64,000 nucleotides of DNA from Lateolabrax maculatus (GCA_031216445.1 CM062207.1:3858501-3922500), one strand, 5' to 3'; numbered from the stretch's first letter, positions 34,201 through 47,574 are shown. Notes: generated from the sequence alone by a model not told the origin. Numbers and translations: made by a program.

Positions 34201-36454
34201 CAGAGCAAAGCGAGACAGTCCAGACTGCTACCAATATGCTCAAAGACTCTGGGCCAGACGCCTGACTCAGGATTTCAATCTGGATTTATAAAAACAATGC
34301 TGACTTCAGCTGGCAGTATCAGATCTCTCCCATGTTTTATTTGGCTGGCATCAGCTCATCAGTCATTTAATATACAGTTGAGGGCCCACAGGTTAAACTA
34401 ACAGGGAGCAAAGCGTGTTCATTCTTCAGTTCACGCTGTTAAACAAGATGGGGAGAACACGTCCTCCAAACGACAAAATATGCACATAATCCGCACAGCC
34501 ACCACGCGTCCTTGTGAGTTAAACTTGAACAAACGTGTTTTTAGGCTTTTGAACAAACAACTGACGCTGCTGTTTTTCTTCAGTTTCTTGCACTAAGACA
34601 ATAAAACGTCCACACACGCCTACGTGGCGTCATCTAATGCTAACGAGTAGGTGGGAAACGAGATCTGAACGTCTCGTGCATCGCATCACCGACCTTGGAA
34701 ACAAAACGTTTCACAAAAAGAATAGTAACTCAGTGTTTTCGACCGCAAGTAGCTCTGTGGAGAAATGTTTTTCACTGCATATGTGAAAAAGGTTGCACAA
34801 AGCTTTCTGTGGCTCCAGAGGCAGCAGCATGAAGGCTGATAAATGACCTTGTGATGTTACTTGAATCAGCGTCTGTTGGGGTTGAAAACTACAATTTGGA
34901 AGATGAAGAAAGTGTGGAGGTTTTGAAATCAGAGGGTTGCGGCTCAAGGCAACCGTGCCCACTGCATAACACACCTTAAACTCTGACCAATCCAGGTGTG
35001 AAACAAGGAGAAATAGCCTTTTAAAACAAAACATCCTCACTTTAGAGAGTTTTCATTACCTATTCTCGTGCAGCCATTTGAACCTCATATGTATACAAGC
35101 ACAACATCACACACATACTGTATACTCCACAGACCCACACAAGTAGACAAACGCTCCACATCGATGTGCCGCGCGAGGATTAGGCATGCCCAGTGTTTTG
35201 GTATTTAGTTCTGCTCTATTATGCTCTTTAATTTCATTTGCCTCCTGCTGTCTTACCCCGTGGTCCCTTAATCAAATAATAATCAGTGTTGTTGGTTGGT
35301 GGTTAAACATTTAGCTCCCCTCAAAGCCACAAAACAATACAAATACATCAGGAAAGCGCCGGAATTCAGCCCAATACGCTATGAGGCCAAGTCTGTGGCG
35401 GCGTCTATACCAGGTCACTTTTGTTTATTTGGGGGATTTGGTTACTAAATGAGCTGTGCAACATTTGGGGGGAAAAAAGGACAAGCAATTTGAAACCAAA
35501 TGAATTATAAATATGGAACAATGTCACAGTAAGTGTTTAGTTGGCAAAGTGGAAAAACTTTTATCATCCAGACCCCCAAGAGATGCTGAAAGACAACTGA
35601 ACTTGGATTTGAACTGAATTTTCTTCATGGTTTCTTTAAACCGTGGCATGAACATGTAAGAATTTCAGGGTTAAAGCCATTTGAGACGTTGCAATAAGAG
35701 GCCTTTCACAAACGATCTGAAGCTCATTCTGCAGCGAAACCTCAAGCCATTACTGCAGTTTCTGGTTGAAACTGGAATGCAGATATTGCAAAATGGTCCT
35801 TATTATTTTAAAGTTAAAAACTTGGTTTAAAGGGGTCATTTTCTAAAGCTGAGCAACATTTCATCCTCAAACCTAATGCTCCCATTAGAGGAGCACAAGC
35901 AGTATTTAATTCAGTATTTTGGATCATCCCGGGCAAAGCTTTGATGATGCCTGGGAATCAGATGAATATTTATGTTTCTGTTGGCTAAAAACTTTCCAGC
36001 AAATTGGAACATTAGTTTGAACTTCCCACTGCAAAACTTAATCCTTCCATTACAAGAAAATTACCAAAACTAAACTCTGGCTTTTACCGACTATGTCACA
36101 TCAGCTGCAAGTGCCAGCAGCCTCCAAAATACACCCCCGAGGCTTCACTGGGAGCAACCCAGCAGCGACAACAACACATGATGTCATCACTGCGAAACGC
36201 ACTGCCGCTGCTGCGGGTTGATGACATCACCACGGGCACACACGAGAAGCGTGGGAAACCACATTTAAACTTGGCGTAATTTGTTAAAAGCATTCTGCTG
36301 CGATGAGTCATCTGTCCCGGCCGCACGAGGAGACCGAGGCCAAAGGGAACACGCTGCTCTCCTGACGGGGGGATTTGCAGCACATGAGCTTCAGAGAAGA
36401 CACCAAATTAAACCCTTGGTTGACATGACAACACCTGTAAGCCCATTCTTAAAC
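34201..36454. other. Unique DNA, no gene seen
   Basis: The 109-codon minus-strand frame at 34711-35040 has ordinary composition but no recognisable domain. The part around 35170-35260 is a candidate conserved non-coding stretch on texture only. The palindrome CAAAGCTTTG lies near 35935. Confidence 0.55.
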
Positions 36455-36600
36455 CCTATTCACACGGGATAAAAGTCTGTATTTTACTCAAATTTGTTTA
36501 CATTAATCTGGGGATATGATAACAATCCGGAATAATAATTATTACAAATTACTAGAGGTCCCCAGGTAATAGGGCACTATTTTGGTGGACATCACCTTTT
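36455..36600. repeat. Possible dispersed repeat (CCCTATTCACACGGGAT)
   Basis: AACCCTATTCACACGGGATA followed by AAAGTCTGTATTTTACTC and repeated AATAATAATTATTAC, then GAGGTCCCCAGGTAATA. The opening phrase resembles one end of a teleost miniature element. I could not find a matching opposite end. Confidence 0.3.
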
Positions 36601-38454
36601 TCCAACTGTGAAAATCCCAACTCCAACCGGCGAGAAGAGCAGAGAGAGAACAAAAAAATTCAGAAATTTGCTCATGAAATAACCAAAACTCCTAAAAAAA
36701 ACAGCTAGATGACCAACATACACAAATGTAATGTATATCAATTATTTTCCTTACAAGACTCTTATGTTACTGATTCATCACATACATACTAAAGACCTTT
36801 GCGGGGCTGAGGCTGATATCCTGAATATTAATGTGCATTATTGCAAACACCCTCACAGATAAGTCCCAGTCTCCGGCTCCTCGGGCGGGGCGAGTGTACT
36901 CTGATCTGCTGTTCGCTCTGCCAGAGCTGTTCAGCTCTCACACATTCCTCCAGACCAGAGAAAATCGGGTAATCCCTCGAGAGCAGATAACCTAATACTG
37001 CTGGACACGCTGCGGTCAGACACCAGGGACAAGAAGTTCTCCACTGTACTCTGGAACTAAAGGAGATGAAGACTTCCAAAACACTGCATATTCATTGTGG
37101 AAAACAGTGCCACCATCCAGTCTGTACGTGTTTTATCGACACTTCAGCTGCTTCTTATGCCATTTTAGATTTATTCTTCATATATTGTTTGTATATCTGA
37201 TGCTGCATATATCAACAAGAAAAATAAATTGGTTTGAAAAGCTGTAATTAGTTGCAATAAAACATTTTCTGACACATTTTTCCGCATAGTGAATGTCTAA
37301 TTTTGGAACAACATATAAATACTTTTAAACACTTTTAAAACTTTGCAACTAAATAATTAAACTGCTGCAGGGAGAGCTGAAGGATAATTAGTGATTGTCA
37401 AACTTATGAAGGCGTGTGTGGGGGGGTAGTATCACAGAAATAAATGCTGCTACAAGTCTGAGAGTAATTTTCTGTCTCAATGAAGGTTTCCATTGGGGAA
37501 AAAAATGAGTTTAGTCAGGGATGAAGCTTAATCCTCGGCTGTGAAATTGGCCCCTAATCTCTTTGGGAGGTACTGAGACACACCGATGGGACACAAATCT
37601 ACACTTAAATAACAAAGTACCTTCAAGGACCGAAAACTGAAAGAATGGGGCGTCTTAGAGATCCAGCAGGCTAAATCGCATGCTATGCACAAGTGACATT
37701 ATAATTACCAGCTCAAAATGTGACTTATCACAAGTTAACCCACCGTAGAGAGTAAAAAGACCAGAGCTGCAGAACTGCAGGATCTACAAAACCACAAATA
37801 AAGCTCAATGTGAAATAAATACTGTGAAGACCAAAACCAAGGAGGAAAAATCCACATCTTACTTCTGTGTCATTGATACTGAAGGAGTAGTCAAGTGAAG
37901 TGAGGTCTAGTCACAGCATGTAAAATGTCAAGTGTATTGTTTGCAGAAAGGCTCCTTTCAACAGTTGCAAGAAGCACAATATGTGGATCAGTGCACACCC
38001 TCCCCCCATCAGCTCATCCACACCCCTGCACATCAACCCCGGCTTTTCTCCCACTCTGTGCCAGATCCTCGCCTCAGTTACAGTGGTAGCCATGCTTCAG
38101 GCTTCTCTAGTCCGGTGCCTTATTCTTCCTGTTGTATATGTATGTATGTGCAGCGTATGAGAGGTCCTGCGGTGTCTCTCCCATATAATTCAGTATATAC
38201 ATCAGTACGAATTACTTGTTGATATGTCTCTGCAACATCACCATGGCACGTTCATTCTTCTCCGTGAATAAAGTCATTTTGAGCGGGCGATTTTGCTCCG
38301 ACAGAGACATTTTTGACAGGGAAATCAGACGAAAGACGAAACAGTTTCATGAACTTTAAAACAACTTAGAGACAGAGGGATCTGACACTGTTTTCAAGGG
38401 ACTCCTGGTTTAGCTCCACACAGCAGTCTTTTCACACGAGTACATTGTGAAACT

Positions 38455-38456
<2 letters not shown>
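36601..38456. other. Unique AT-rich DNA, no gene seen
   Basis: Open frames are short. Nothing repeats or resembles a known element. Confidence 0.65.

Positions 38457-38485
<29 letters not shown>
38457..38485. repeat. (CA)14 microsatellite
   Basis: A pure CA run. Confidence 0.96.
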
Positions 38486-38487
<2 letters not shown>

Positions 38488-39039
38488 AAGTCAGTTGTAC
38501 AACCATTCAAATGTGTCCAACAATGACAGAAACTGCAGCAGAGTAAGAAATATTTGACAAAATTGTCTGGTTGATGGGTAGAGTGAGTGTGTGTGGGTGG
38601 GTGTCTGTATTAGTTTACGTGCTTTTCTTTCCTCGACTTTTTCTTTCCTCACACACTCGACATCTCCGCTCAACTAGACAGCATTCAAGGCTCCAAGTTC
38701 AACTTCATATCTGCAAAATGTCAAATGACAAAGTTGCTACGGCAGCGACAGCAGGGGATCATCAGTACAAAGGCTGAGGTTAGTGTTACACCCGGCACGC
38801 ACCTCAAATGCTGCTCAAAGCAAAATGTTGGCAAAGAAAAGACACTGAGGAACAGAATCTGCAATATTTCCATATCAATAAATCTCTATTTTCTGTCTTG
38901 TTACATAACAGTGTTTCAAACTATACCCTATTTATGAAAGTTTTTACATTTGATGCTCAAGCGCTCAGTTTTACATTATTTTTCATGTTTTATAGTTTCT
39001 TTGGAATAAATAGTAGATAGATAAGAGATAATAGTACAA
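38486..39039. other. Unique DNA, no gene seen
   Basis: No feature recognised apart from a few TG words near 38590. Confidence 0.65.
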
Positions 39040-39230
39040 TTTATACAGGCCAGGCTTGGTCCAGGATCGGGTATAAACTATATATTCTACAACACCCGAG
39101 CCTGACCGGAGCCCGATCCTAGCCCTAATGTGGCCCCGACCGAACCTGTCCAACCTGGACCCACTTGAACCTGACTCAGTCCCAGCCACCACAACTTGAA
39201 CCCATGGGTCAAATTTAACTATCAAGTTGG
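39040..39230 (-). repeat. Probable teleost dispersed repeat rich in CCCGA/GACC words
   Basis: ACACCCGAGCCTGACCGGAG, CCCGATCCTAGCCC and GGCCCCGACCGAACC form a diverged chain of CCGA/CCTGAC words. Similar GGGTCGGG-like chains occur in an interspersed teleost repeat. It is GC-richer than its flanks. No ends or target duplication are visible. Confidence 0.4.
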
Positions 39231-40337
39231 CTACAAATCCAAGTAGTATTAGTCCTTCAACAATGGGTACTTTAAGATAAAGTTGACATAGGCACCTAAT
39301 ATCCATCAATATGTACTTGCAACTTACAGGTGGAGTCAGTAAACAAAATAAGAAATGTAGAGATTCATGTTAATAACTGCAGAGAGGCAAACAGAAAGAG
39401 GGTTGTAATGCTTACAGATCCCTCACCCACCCTCCTACCTGAGTGCAGTTCAGCTCGACTGTTCTGCAGACGCATACAAACAAACAAAGCAAAGTAAAAA
39501 AGCACTGCCCAAACAGCTGGATAGAGAGTTTAAAGAGAGGGACAGTAAGTGTACCGTCTTTCCCCTTCAGATAGCAAATGGAGGGAAAAAGGGAAAAGGG
39601 AGGAGACGAGGACAAGTGTTAGGGTGGGAGGGGAGTGATGGATCGACTGTGTGTGTGTGTGTGTCCCTCTTTTTCTTCTGCATGGCTAACTCAAGCCAGA
39701 CTTTTTCTGCTCCCCGAAGGGACGGAAGGGGTCTGGAGGAGGAGGACTCTCTCCCGACGTTACTCCCAACTAGCTCTCCCACTTTGTCTGGTTATCCTCA
39801 CATCACTCCCTCCCCCCTCCCCCCCCGTGACATTATTAAATAACGGCTTCCGTCATTTTTTTGTCTCTTCCATCTTTCCTCATCTGTCACTGTCTCGCCC
39901 CTTCTTTTCCGAACTCGCTCTCTTTCTCAAGTCAAAATGAATCAGATGACATTTCACCAGCATGAACACGTGTTGTAGCCTCAAAGCAGCCCAGTTTCAC
40001 CCATTTCTGCATTTCATGCCTTCGTTTGAATTAGTGACTTTTTTTCTATTCCGGTTTATTATAACTTAAATGTTCTTCATCGCCGTCACTCACAGTTCCT
40101 TCTTTCTCATCTTCCTCTCCATTTTTGTTTTCCTATCACCGACAACAGAAAACACATTGAGCCACACACAGTCGGTCTTTCTGCTGAGAATAATGACTTC
40201 CCCTGTGCCTGTCTCACTTTTCATCTCTCACTCTTCCTCTGTTCATCTTTTTGTGTCTCTTCTCTCTCCCCATCTTCAACATTTGTCTCTTTTTTTAAAC
40301 TAAATGAGGCAACTAATTACATTTTTTTTACAGATTC
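39231..40337. other. Unique DNA with mixed tracts, no gene seen
   Basis: A GA-rich part (39580-39640) is followed by CT-rich sequence (39780-39930 and 40070-40300). Open frames here are compositional. Confidence 0.65.
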
Positions 40338-40365
40338 TTTTTTTTGGGGGGGGGGGGGGGGGGGG
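40338..40365. repeat. T8-G20 homopolymer pair
   Basis: Eight T are followed directly by twenty G. Runs this long are prone to length errors in sequencing and could fold as a G-quadruplex. Confidence 0.95.
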
Positions 40366-42525
40366 TTCTGTGTACATATACTGTACTTTGAGTACTTCTG
40401 ACTTTTCTACTTCAGCTGACCTTTAAGTTTTATTATTAACTCTTAAATTACTTTAATCACATTTCTGGTGAAATAATTTTGATCTTCTCTATCTGCTCTT
40501 CAGCAAACCTGGATATATTGTGTGGAATGCATAAATGTCTTTTTGCATTTATTTTAGTACATGTCTACAACAGCAACTTGACTTCTAACAAGAATGAAGT
40601 TCCTTCGACTCCCGAGAAATAATCACATCTTCTTATTTTTTTCAATTTCTTTATTCTAATTTCCTCTCAATCCTTCAGTCTCTGTCCTCTGGGTATTTCT
40701 GGGTACTTCTGTCTTTCCTTTGCAGTTCTCACAGTCTCCAAACTGGGGTCAAAAAACACCCCACCTGGTTTAATAAGACGCCCTTTAAAAGAAAAATATA
40801 CTGTCTCTCCCTGTGTTTCTCAGCTCTCCTGTTGCAGGAGCCATTTCCTGACAATATTGTGAGCGGATTAAGGTGGCTGCAGGTGATGGAGGGAGGGGGT
40901 GGTTAAAAAAAGAGCGAAGAAGAAATGGGAGGGGGAAGAAATCCCTTTTTAACTCCAAACTCTCAGTTATTGGAGCTGCCAAGAAAGGAGACTGTTGCAT
41001 TTTTCTAACACACACACACAGACGAACACATGCACAGCTTCCTCATCCTTCTTCACTCGTAGTTTCACACTGCTTTTTCAAAAAGGTCTGAAAGTAACAA
41101 GTCGAGATGCAGATGAATGGGATGAGAGTGAAGTGAAGAAGGATTTACTTGAAGGTTTCAAGATCAGTGAGACATGGGTCGTCAAAAATGGCGTGCAAAC
41201 CAATATGTTTGAGGCGTATAAGCAATTTTTCACACTCAGAGTCATGAAAAATAGCCATTTCATATCAATCCATCGCTGAATTTTTGATGCATGCATGTAT
41301 CCGTTTGGTGACTCCTCTCGGTGTGAAAAAAAAACAAGCCCAGCCCTCCCCTTCCTCCAGAAGACACAAAGGGGGGACTGGAGAAAATGAGATCTGACAT
41401 GTTTAAGTAGTAACAGATGAGAGTTGGAAGGGGAAGGGGGTGGAGGGGGGAGGAAAAGAGGGAGGGAGATACACGTTAACGGGCCATTATAGCAGCTTCT
41501 GTATATATACGTTTGGTTCAGACTTGACCAGAGGCGAGGAATAACAGAGAGATGAAGGCAGGGGTGGAGGGAGAGGGAGGCTGTTTGTTTTCTTCTCATC
41601 AGCAGAGGACAGGAACTGGTGGGGAGGTGGGAGAAGGCAGAAGAAAGAAAGACCTAAAAACAGACGTCACATTTGACAAATGTGCATTCTGAATATGGTA
41701 TTTAAATAGAGACTTAGTGTTTTCAAATTTCCCCCCAAAACACTGTGTTTATGGCTGCTTATCTTAACTAATTTAGAAGAGCCTGTAATACAAAAACCTG
41801 GTTGCAAAATACATTTAATCTGGAGCACAAATACTGTAATTTAACTATGTATAGTTTGTGTTTTTCACTTAGGGAACCTGGTGCAAAGCAGCTCATTCAC
41901 AATTTCTTCACTTTTTACAACCAGCAGTATTTTCTGCACCAAACTGCTGTGTTTAGCATCTTCCTGCAACAGTAAAAACCAAAGCAGAGAAGGTCATTTC
42001 TGAAAACATCACAGTGTGAATCCTGGATGTCGTAAAGCTGTCGCTACACTGCGTTGCAGAAGAAGCAGATGTAGATGTATGATGTATGAATGCTATGTGC
42101 ATTCATTTGAATTTCTGGAAACGTCGAATATTTCTTTAAGTATTAAAGGTTTGAACAATAAAAGTAAGAGCAATAATGCTCGACTGGTGTTGAACAATTA
42201 GAATAGATATATGAAAATAAATTATATTAAATAAATAAATAGTTACAAAATAAACCAAAACCTAAAAACTCTTGGATGCTTAAGTAAATTAGATGCAATT
42301 AAATTTGAAAATGTCAGACTTTAAAAATAGAAATCAATTTAATCTTTCTTACGCCTTGTTGTTATGTGACATTTGTTCCTTTATATGTTCCCCCACATAC
42401 TTAAAACTGTTTTCTTCTTTATCAAGTGAGAGATGTGCAATTTAAAGAGGTTTCTTGCTCATTTCTTACTTCTGTGTGCAGTTTTCCAGGTTAATCTCAT
42501 TGATGCCATTTTTTTCACACCCACA

Positions 42526-42528
<3 letters not shown>
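40366..42528. other. Unique DNA, no gene assigned
   Basis: A GA-rich tract lies at about 41395-41650. Around 41085-41280 both strands are open (see findings). The plus frame has gene-like composition but no domain I recognise. The rest is AT-rich. Confidence 0.55.
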
Positions 42529-42584
<56 letters not shown>

Positions 42585-42605
42585 CCACACCCCCCCACAC
42601 ACACA
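42529..42605. repeat. (CA)n microsatellite with C-rich interruptions
   Basis: A pure CA run of about 50 bp, then CCCCCACACCCCCCCACACA. The C expansions suggest slippage at both scales. Confidence 0.96.
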
Positions 42606-42757
42606 GCAGATAAAGGGAAAGAGTTGAAACATGATCTTGGGAAAAGAGCAGGACTGGGGAAAGAAAACAGGAAAAAAGGGCAAAATGAAGGTTTGGAGGA
42701 ATAATACCTCTCTGTTTCATCTCCTGTGGTTGGATTAATGCTGGTCACATGAGCGCG

Positions 42758-42759
<2 letters not shown>

Positions 42760-42791
<32 letters not shown>
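42760..42791. repeat. (CA)16 microsatellite
   Basis: A pure CA run. Confidence 0.96.
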
Positions 42792-42795
<4 letters not shown>

Positions 42796-42939
42796 TACTG
42801 ATGATCCCAGATGATAAGTGTAATTCAGTAATGTCAGTGTAACGCAACAGTCTTGAGGTTTGAGTCATTTAATCCAATTAAAGTATCATTTTACCACCGT
42901 TAACTTTACTTAATTTCACATGAATATGGTAGAGTTGTA

Positions 42940-43450
42940 TTCCAGCCAATTCTTTATTCTTATTCTATACTTCTAAAACTCACATTTCTCTCAATTTCTG
43001 TCATTCCTACATCCCTCTTTTACTCATTTCCCCCCTTCCTAGTATCCTTCCGGTCCTTCTTTCCTCCATTCTCACTTTCTTCCCTCCTTCACTCTCACAG
43101 TGAACTTCTCTCTTCACTTATTTCTCTCATCCTCCCTCCCCTTTCTTTTTACACTTCCAAATTTCTTTCCTGTCATCCTTTCCTTCCTCCTCCTGCTTCT
43201 CCCTCTGTCTTCTAAATCTTCCTTTTCCCACGTCTTTCAACTTTCTTAATCCTTTCCACCATTGATTCCCTCCATTTCTAAGTTTTACTATTTCCAGTTT
43301 TGTCCCTCAGTACATTCCTCATTCTGGGGTTTTCATAACTCCACTTCATATCTTTTATTTTATTCAATTTTGTTTTTATTTTATTGTCCCCTCTCTCTCT
43401 CGAAGCCACAGCCCCCTCCCTTCTTCATCATTATCCCCTTCTCCCAGTAA
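42940..43450. repeat. Long pyrimidine tract
   Basis: About 500 bp dominated by C and T, with short A/G breaks. No tandem unit. Confidence 0.8.
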
Positions 43451-43476
43451 ACACTTTTTCTGCCTGCAGGCAGACA

Positions 43477-43487
<11 letters not shown>

Positions 43488-43519
<32 letters not shown>
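43488..43519. repeat. (CA)16 microsatellite
   Basis: A pure CA run at the end of the pyrimidine-rich region. Confidence 0.96.
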
Positions 43520-43521
<2 letters not shown>

Positions 43522-45494
43522 AGTAAGAAAACTACATATAAACACACACGCTGCCCAGGAAATCACTGACTCACAGCCAGAAAACACACACATACAACTA
43601 CACGCATACACACACTTTTCGCACACTTTTGCACACACGCTCCTGACTGTATGAGTGTGTTATGATCTTCCAAAATCTCCATCCCACTGCAGCCAGACTG
43701 TAATCCCTAAAAGGAGTGGAAAGAAGGAAGGAAGGGACCAGCTCCTCTCTTTCTGTTTGTATCTATTCATCTCATTTTTATCTCTCAGACTCTCTGGTTT
43801 CTCTCCTTCATATCCCCTCAAACTCCTCGAAAGACGGAAAATGAACCAGAGAAAAATCTTGCAACACACTCGTGAATTGACAACTCTTTGGCTTTACCAA
43901 AGACATTTTGTATTTGTAGAGAAATTTTTTACAATCGTGGAGAGCGAAGCGAAAGTGCCAGTTCGAGCATCCAGTGAGTCAGAGAGGAAACTGAACCTCT
44001 TACCCTGATGCTGCATTCAACAAAGCAATCATCAAGTAATTTCCTACAAAGCTGAAAGATTGAGAGAAACTCAGCCAGAGTGCGTTTGGAGGAGTAAAGC
44101 CGGACACAGAAGTCGGTGCCCATCAGTGGCCAATCAGAAATTCAAAGTTTACCACTCGCCTTGCCTGGAGATTGACAGGCTGCCCTCCGAGTCTGATCTG
44201 ACGCCACTATGAGCAGGGCGACGTGATCTGTCCACTTCCACAATTGTTTTGTGACAGGACAACAGTGTGGTTATGGGTTGGAAAGGTTTGAACAGCAGTC
44301 ATATCACACTATCTTAAGGGATTAAATGCATTTTGGAGGCACCTTTAAGCCAACCTCAGCACAACGCACCAAATGGGGAATTGAATCCGTAACCCTGGCA
44401 GTGTTGCTCTGGAATCAACAAACAAACTTTTTTCTTGGACCGAAACATTCAGATGCCGCATGGCAAAACCTAAAAAGATTATCAAATATGTTTCACACAC
44501 TGAGATGAGAGCCTTCTTCAAAGGGCGAAGCAGGGGGTGAGACAGACCGAGAGGCAGGGAGAGGAAGAGCGACAGAGACGGGAGAGGAAGAAGAAGATTA
44601 GAGTGATGACGATGTCAGAAGTAAATAACTTAAAAACATGTGCAATACACTGACTCTCTTTCTCATACACACACACACTCCAATAAGGAAACTGTGGCTG
44701 GTTTACACCAACAGTTGGGCTCTACTGCAACCTGGTGGCCATGATGAGAACTGAAACTTAACACAAAATAATGTACTTTCCATTTATCACCTAAAAATGA
44801 CATATTTGCATTTTCTGTGACTTTTGGATTGTGCCTGTGTTAAACATATCATAGTTAAGAAGTTCAGTTGATGATTTGACTGAGTTTGTTGGGTGATAAA
44901 ACATGAGAAAGATGCTTTGAAAGAAAAATACACTAAATTAATTCATACCAATACAGAATATAGTTCTTCAAAAGATTTTGTGAGGTATTATATACAATAA
45001 AAAACTATTAAAGGCAAGTCAAAATGTATCATTTTAGACAGAAAGTAAGACAGTAAAACGGCATAAAAAGGAGGGATTTTTTAACTGTTAACTGCTGTTT
45101 CCAAGCTCAAGACTGAACTTTAAAACCCACATTCGTCTTTTTTGAAGAAGTCCTCATAAAAAAATCTACATTTCCAAGACAATAAAGTTTTTTCTTGTTG
45201 GTGACACAATGTAATCTCACCTAAAACACCACAGTATTACAAATGCACTATTAACGAAAATACAATTTATAGCCTCAATGTTCAACTCGCTGCAGAGAAA
45301 ACAGTGTGAGAATAAATTTGCAAATGTTGCTGGATGAAGTGTTTTCTTGAGGCAGACGGTCGGCAGAGTTCTCAGCATAATGTGAAACCAAAGAGAATAG
45401 ATGATGAAGAAGAAGACGACGACAGACTGAAGCCAAAACACATATTAACTTTGTCTTTCTGAGCTAAATTTAACCAAACTGGTGACTGTATGAG

Positions 45495-45497
<3 letters not shown>
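43520..45497. other. Unique DNA, no gene seen
   Basis: At about 44360-44415 the minus strand shows GGATTCAATTCCCC, loosely like a tRNA B-box, so an old SINE is possible. At 44725-44739 the plus strand reads CTGCAACCTGGTGGC, near the CTCF core. A GA-rich stretch lies at about 44520-44610. No gene supported. Confidence 0.5.

Positions 45498-45539
<42 letters not shown>
45498..45539. repeat. (CA)21 microsatellite
   Basis: A pure CA run. Confidence 0.97.
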
Positions 45540-45542
<3 letters not shown>

Positions 45543-46559
45543 TTCTTCTTACACTGAGACAAACTGTTAACAAAGTTTCTTCAACTGCATGGACAACAAA
45601 CTTCAATGACTTTTCCCTGACTTTCCAGGTCTTGTTGAGTAGAATTTAACAAGTCTGAACTGCCACATTTGCATCCATGAATACACTACGGATGTTTTAT
45701 TTACAGTATAATAACACAACATTATTTGTATATGTCTGTATCAGATATTTTTTGTCAGTATAAATAGCAAAACAATATTTTTTACAACCTTGAATTGTTC
45801 TTTAGTAATATTCTGAGTGATTATCACTAAACATTTGGACATTTTATAGGCATATTTTTCTTATATTTCAGGTTCCTCACAGCTTTAGTGAATTGTGTTG
45901 GGGGAAAAAAGGAATCCATGTACGTGGGGTAACTAAGGACAGTTTAAAAGATCTTCAATCTGTTGCTTTCAGCAACTTAAATGTCTCTCATGGGAATTTC
46001 CTTGAACTCAAACTTGAATAAGATAAGGTTAATTTTTCTGTAGAATAATGCCACAAATTTATAAAACGTGGATCCGTTTTTCCTTGTTCGTATCTAATTA
46101 TCTGTGTTTAGAGTGACTCATCAATCAACCCCTATTATCTGGGACAGCACAGTATTAAAATCCTAAAATTACTTCTGATACTTTAAGGGCACTTTGTTGT
46201 TAATACTTATACTTAGTCATACTAACTTCTACTTATGTTTTATTCTGACTCATTAGTCTTGTTTTAAATGGGCTGCAGAAAGGGAGAAAGATGAAGGGAA
46301 GAGATGCAGTGATGGAGAGTGTTACAGAGTGAGAAGCACAGAAAATAGAGAGATAGTGAGGCTGATAATGACGAAAAAGATCTAAAAGGGGGAGAGGAGA
46401 GATGGTGAGGAAAGTAACGGAAGGAAAGGAGGAGCTGAGTGACAATTTGGAGGAGAGAGTGAAGCAGAAAAAGACACAAAACGAAGCGGACAACTACATT
46501 GCTTTGACTTCTATTTTTCTGGGTGCAGTGCCAACTTCCTAGAAAGAGTTGTAGAGTAA
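45540..46559. other. Unique AT-rich DNA with a purine tract
   Basis: AT-rich to about 46260, then a GA-rich tract to about 46480. The minus-strand frames there (86 and 165 codons) owe their length to the tract. Confidence 0.65.
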
Positions 46560-46577
46560 CCCCCCCCCCCCCCCCCC
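46560..46577. repeat. C18 homopolymer
   Basis: Eighteen C in a row. Its true length is uncertain for any sequencing method. Confidence 0.95.
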
Positions 46578-47434
46578 ATGGGGCTCCGTAGCTTCCCACC
46601 ACTTCCTGATAAAAACTGCAACCTGCAGTTTGGCTCGTGCTGCCTGGCAACTGAATTAAGTCCCAAGAACCAAAAAAAACACAGGATCCCTGGAGACTGA
46701 GACCAACTTCAAAACTGGTCAAAATGCACACACACACAGACTTGCAGTCACTGTTGAACATTATAATTTGAGCCTGCTTACTATCATTTTAAATCACAGA
46801 CTGCTGTAGGAGTATTTTCTTTACAGTCTTTATCCTGACAGATCATTACTTTCTTATAAGTGCTTTTGAGGAATTGATAAACTGATTAAAGACGTAATGC
46901 AACATTATCTTGTCCTCATGACTGGAAACAGAAAGTCACTCTGATTGCAGGACTGTGTGCATGATGTGAGTTGTGACGCTGTGCAAGTTTTAATACAAAT
47001 TGCATCGGTTTTTTAATATTTAGCCTAACCCAACCTTCACAAAGTCTTTGTGAGCAAAAAGAGAAGCGATACAGGACACAAACCCTGGTTTCAAGTGTCA
47101 AAGTCCTGAGATTTGTGCCCAAGCATTCACCTCCCTACGACCTCTGTGCAGTAAGGATTAGGGTTAGAGAAAAACATTTCCAGTGAATGTAAAAGCACAA
47201 GCAGACAGGTTCGCTTCTAGATGTATCTGACCCGACTCAGTGGTGAAAATCGTGTGGCCCAGTTCTAAAGGTTTGGGGAGGCTGTGGCCTTCCCGAACAT
47301 AAAGATAAGCCTCTCTCTAGTTCCCTCTGCAGCTGGACGGAGCGAGGGATGACAGAAGAGAGCGACACACTTTAAATCATTTGCATGTGAAATAGACTGG
47401 CACTTAGATCAAAAACTAGAGCTGGAAGGAGGTA

Positions 47435-47435
<1 letters not shown>
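46578..47435. other. Unique DNA, no gene seen
   Basis: No repeat recognised. An ATTTGCAT octamer-like word lies near 47382 in otherwise ordinary sequence. Confidence 0.6.
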
Positions 47436-47465
<30 letters not shown>

Positions 47466-47502
47466 TGACGAGACTGTGTGTGTGTGTGTGTGTGTTTGTG
47501 TG
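47436..47502. repeat. CA/TG inverted repeat able to form a hairpin
   Basis: A CA run with one AAA break (47436-47465) is followed after eight bases (TGACGAGA) by a TG run with one TTT break (47474-47502). The two arms are complementary over nearly 30 bp. Confidence 0.9.
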
Positions 47503-47574
47503 TTGACAGCAGCAGCCCTGTGTGAGCAGAGAAGCATGTGAGGCTGATTACAGAATATTTACTGCTGAGTCTGT

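Noticed and set aside
44360..44415. Possible minus-strand tRNA-derived SINE
   Set aside because: Only a 9-of-11 B-box-like word is visible, with no A-box and no shared SINE body phrase.
44725..44739. CTCF-like motif CTGCAACCTGGTGGC
   Set aside because: A core G is replaced, so the match is weaker than at 59133 and 2958. It is not kept as a feature.
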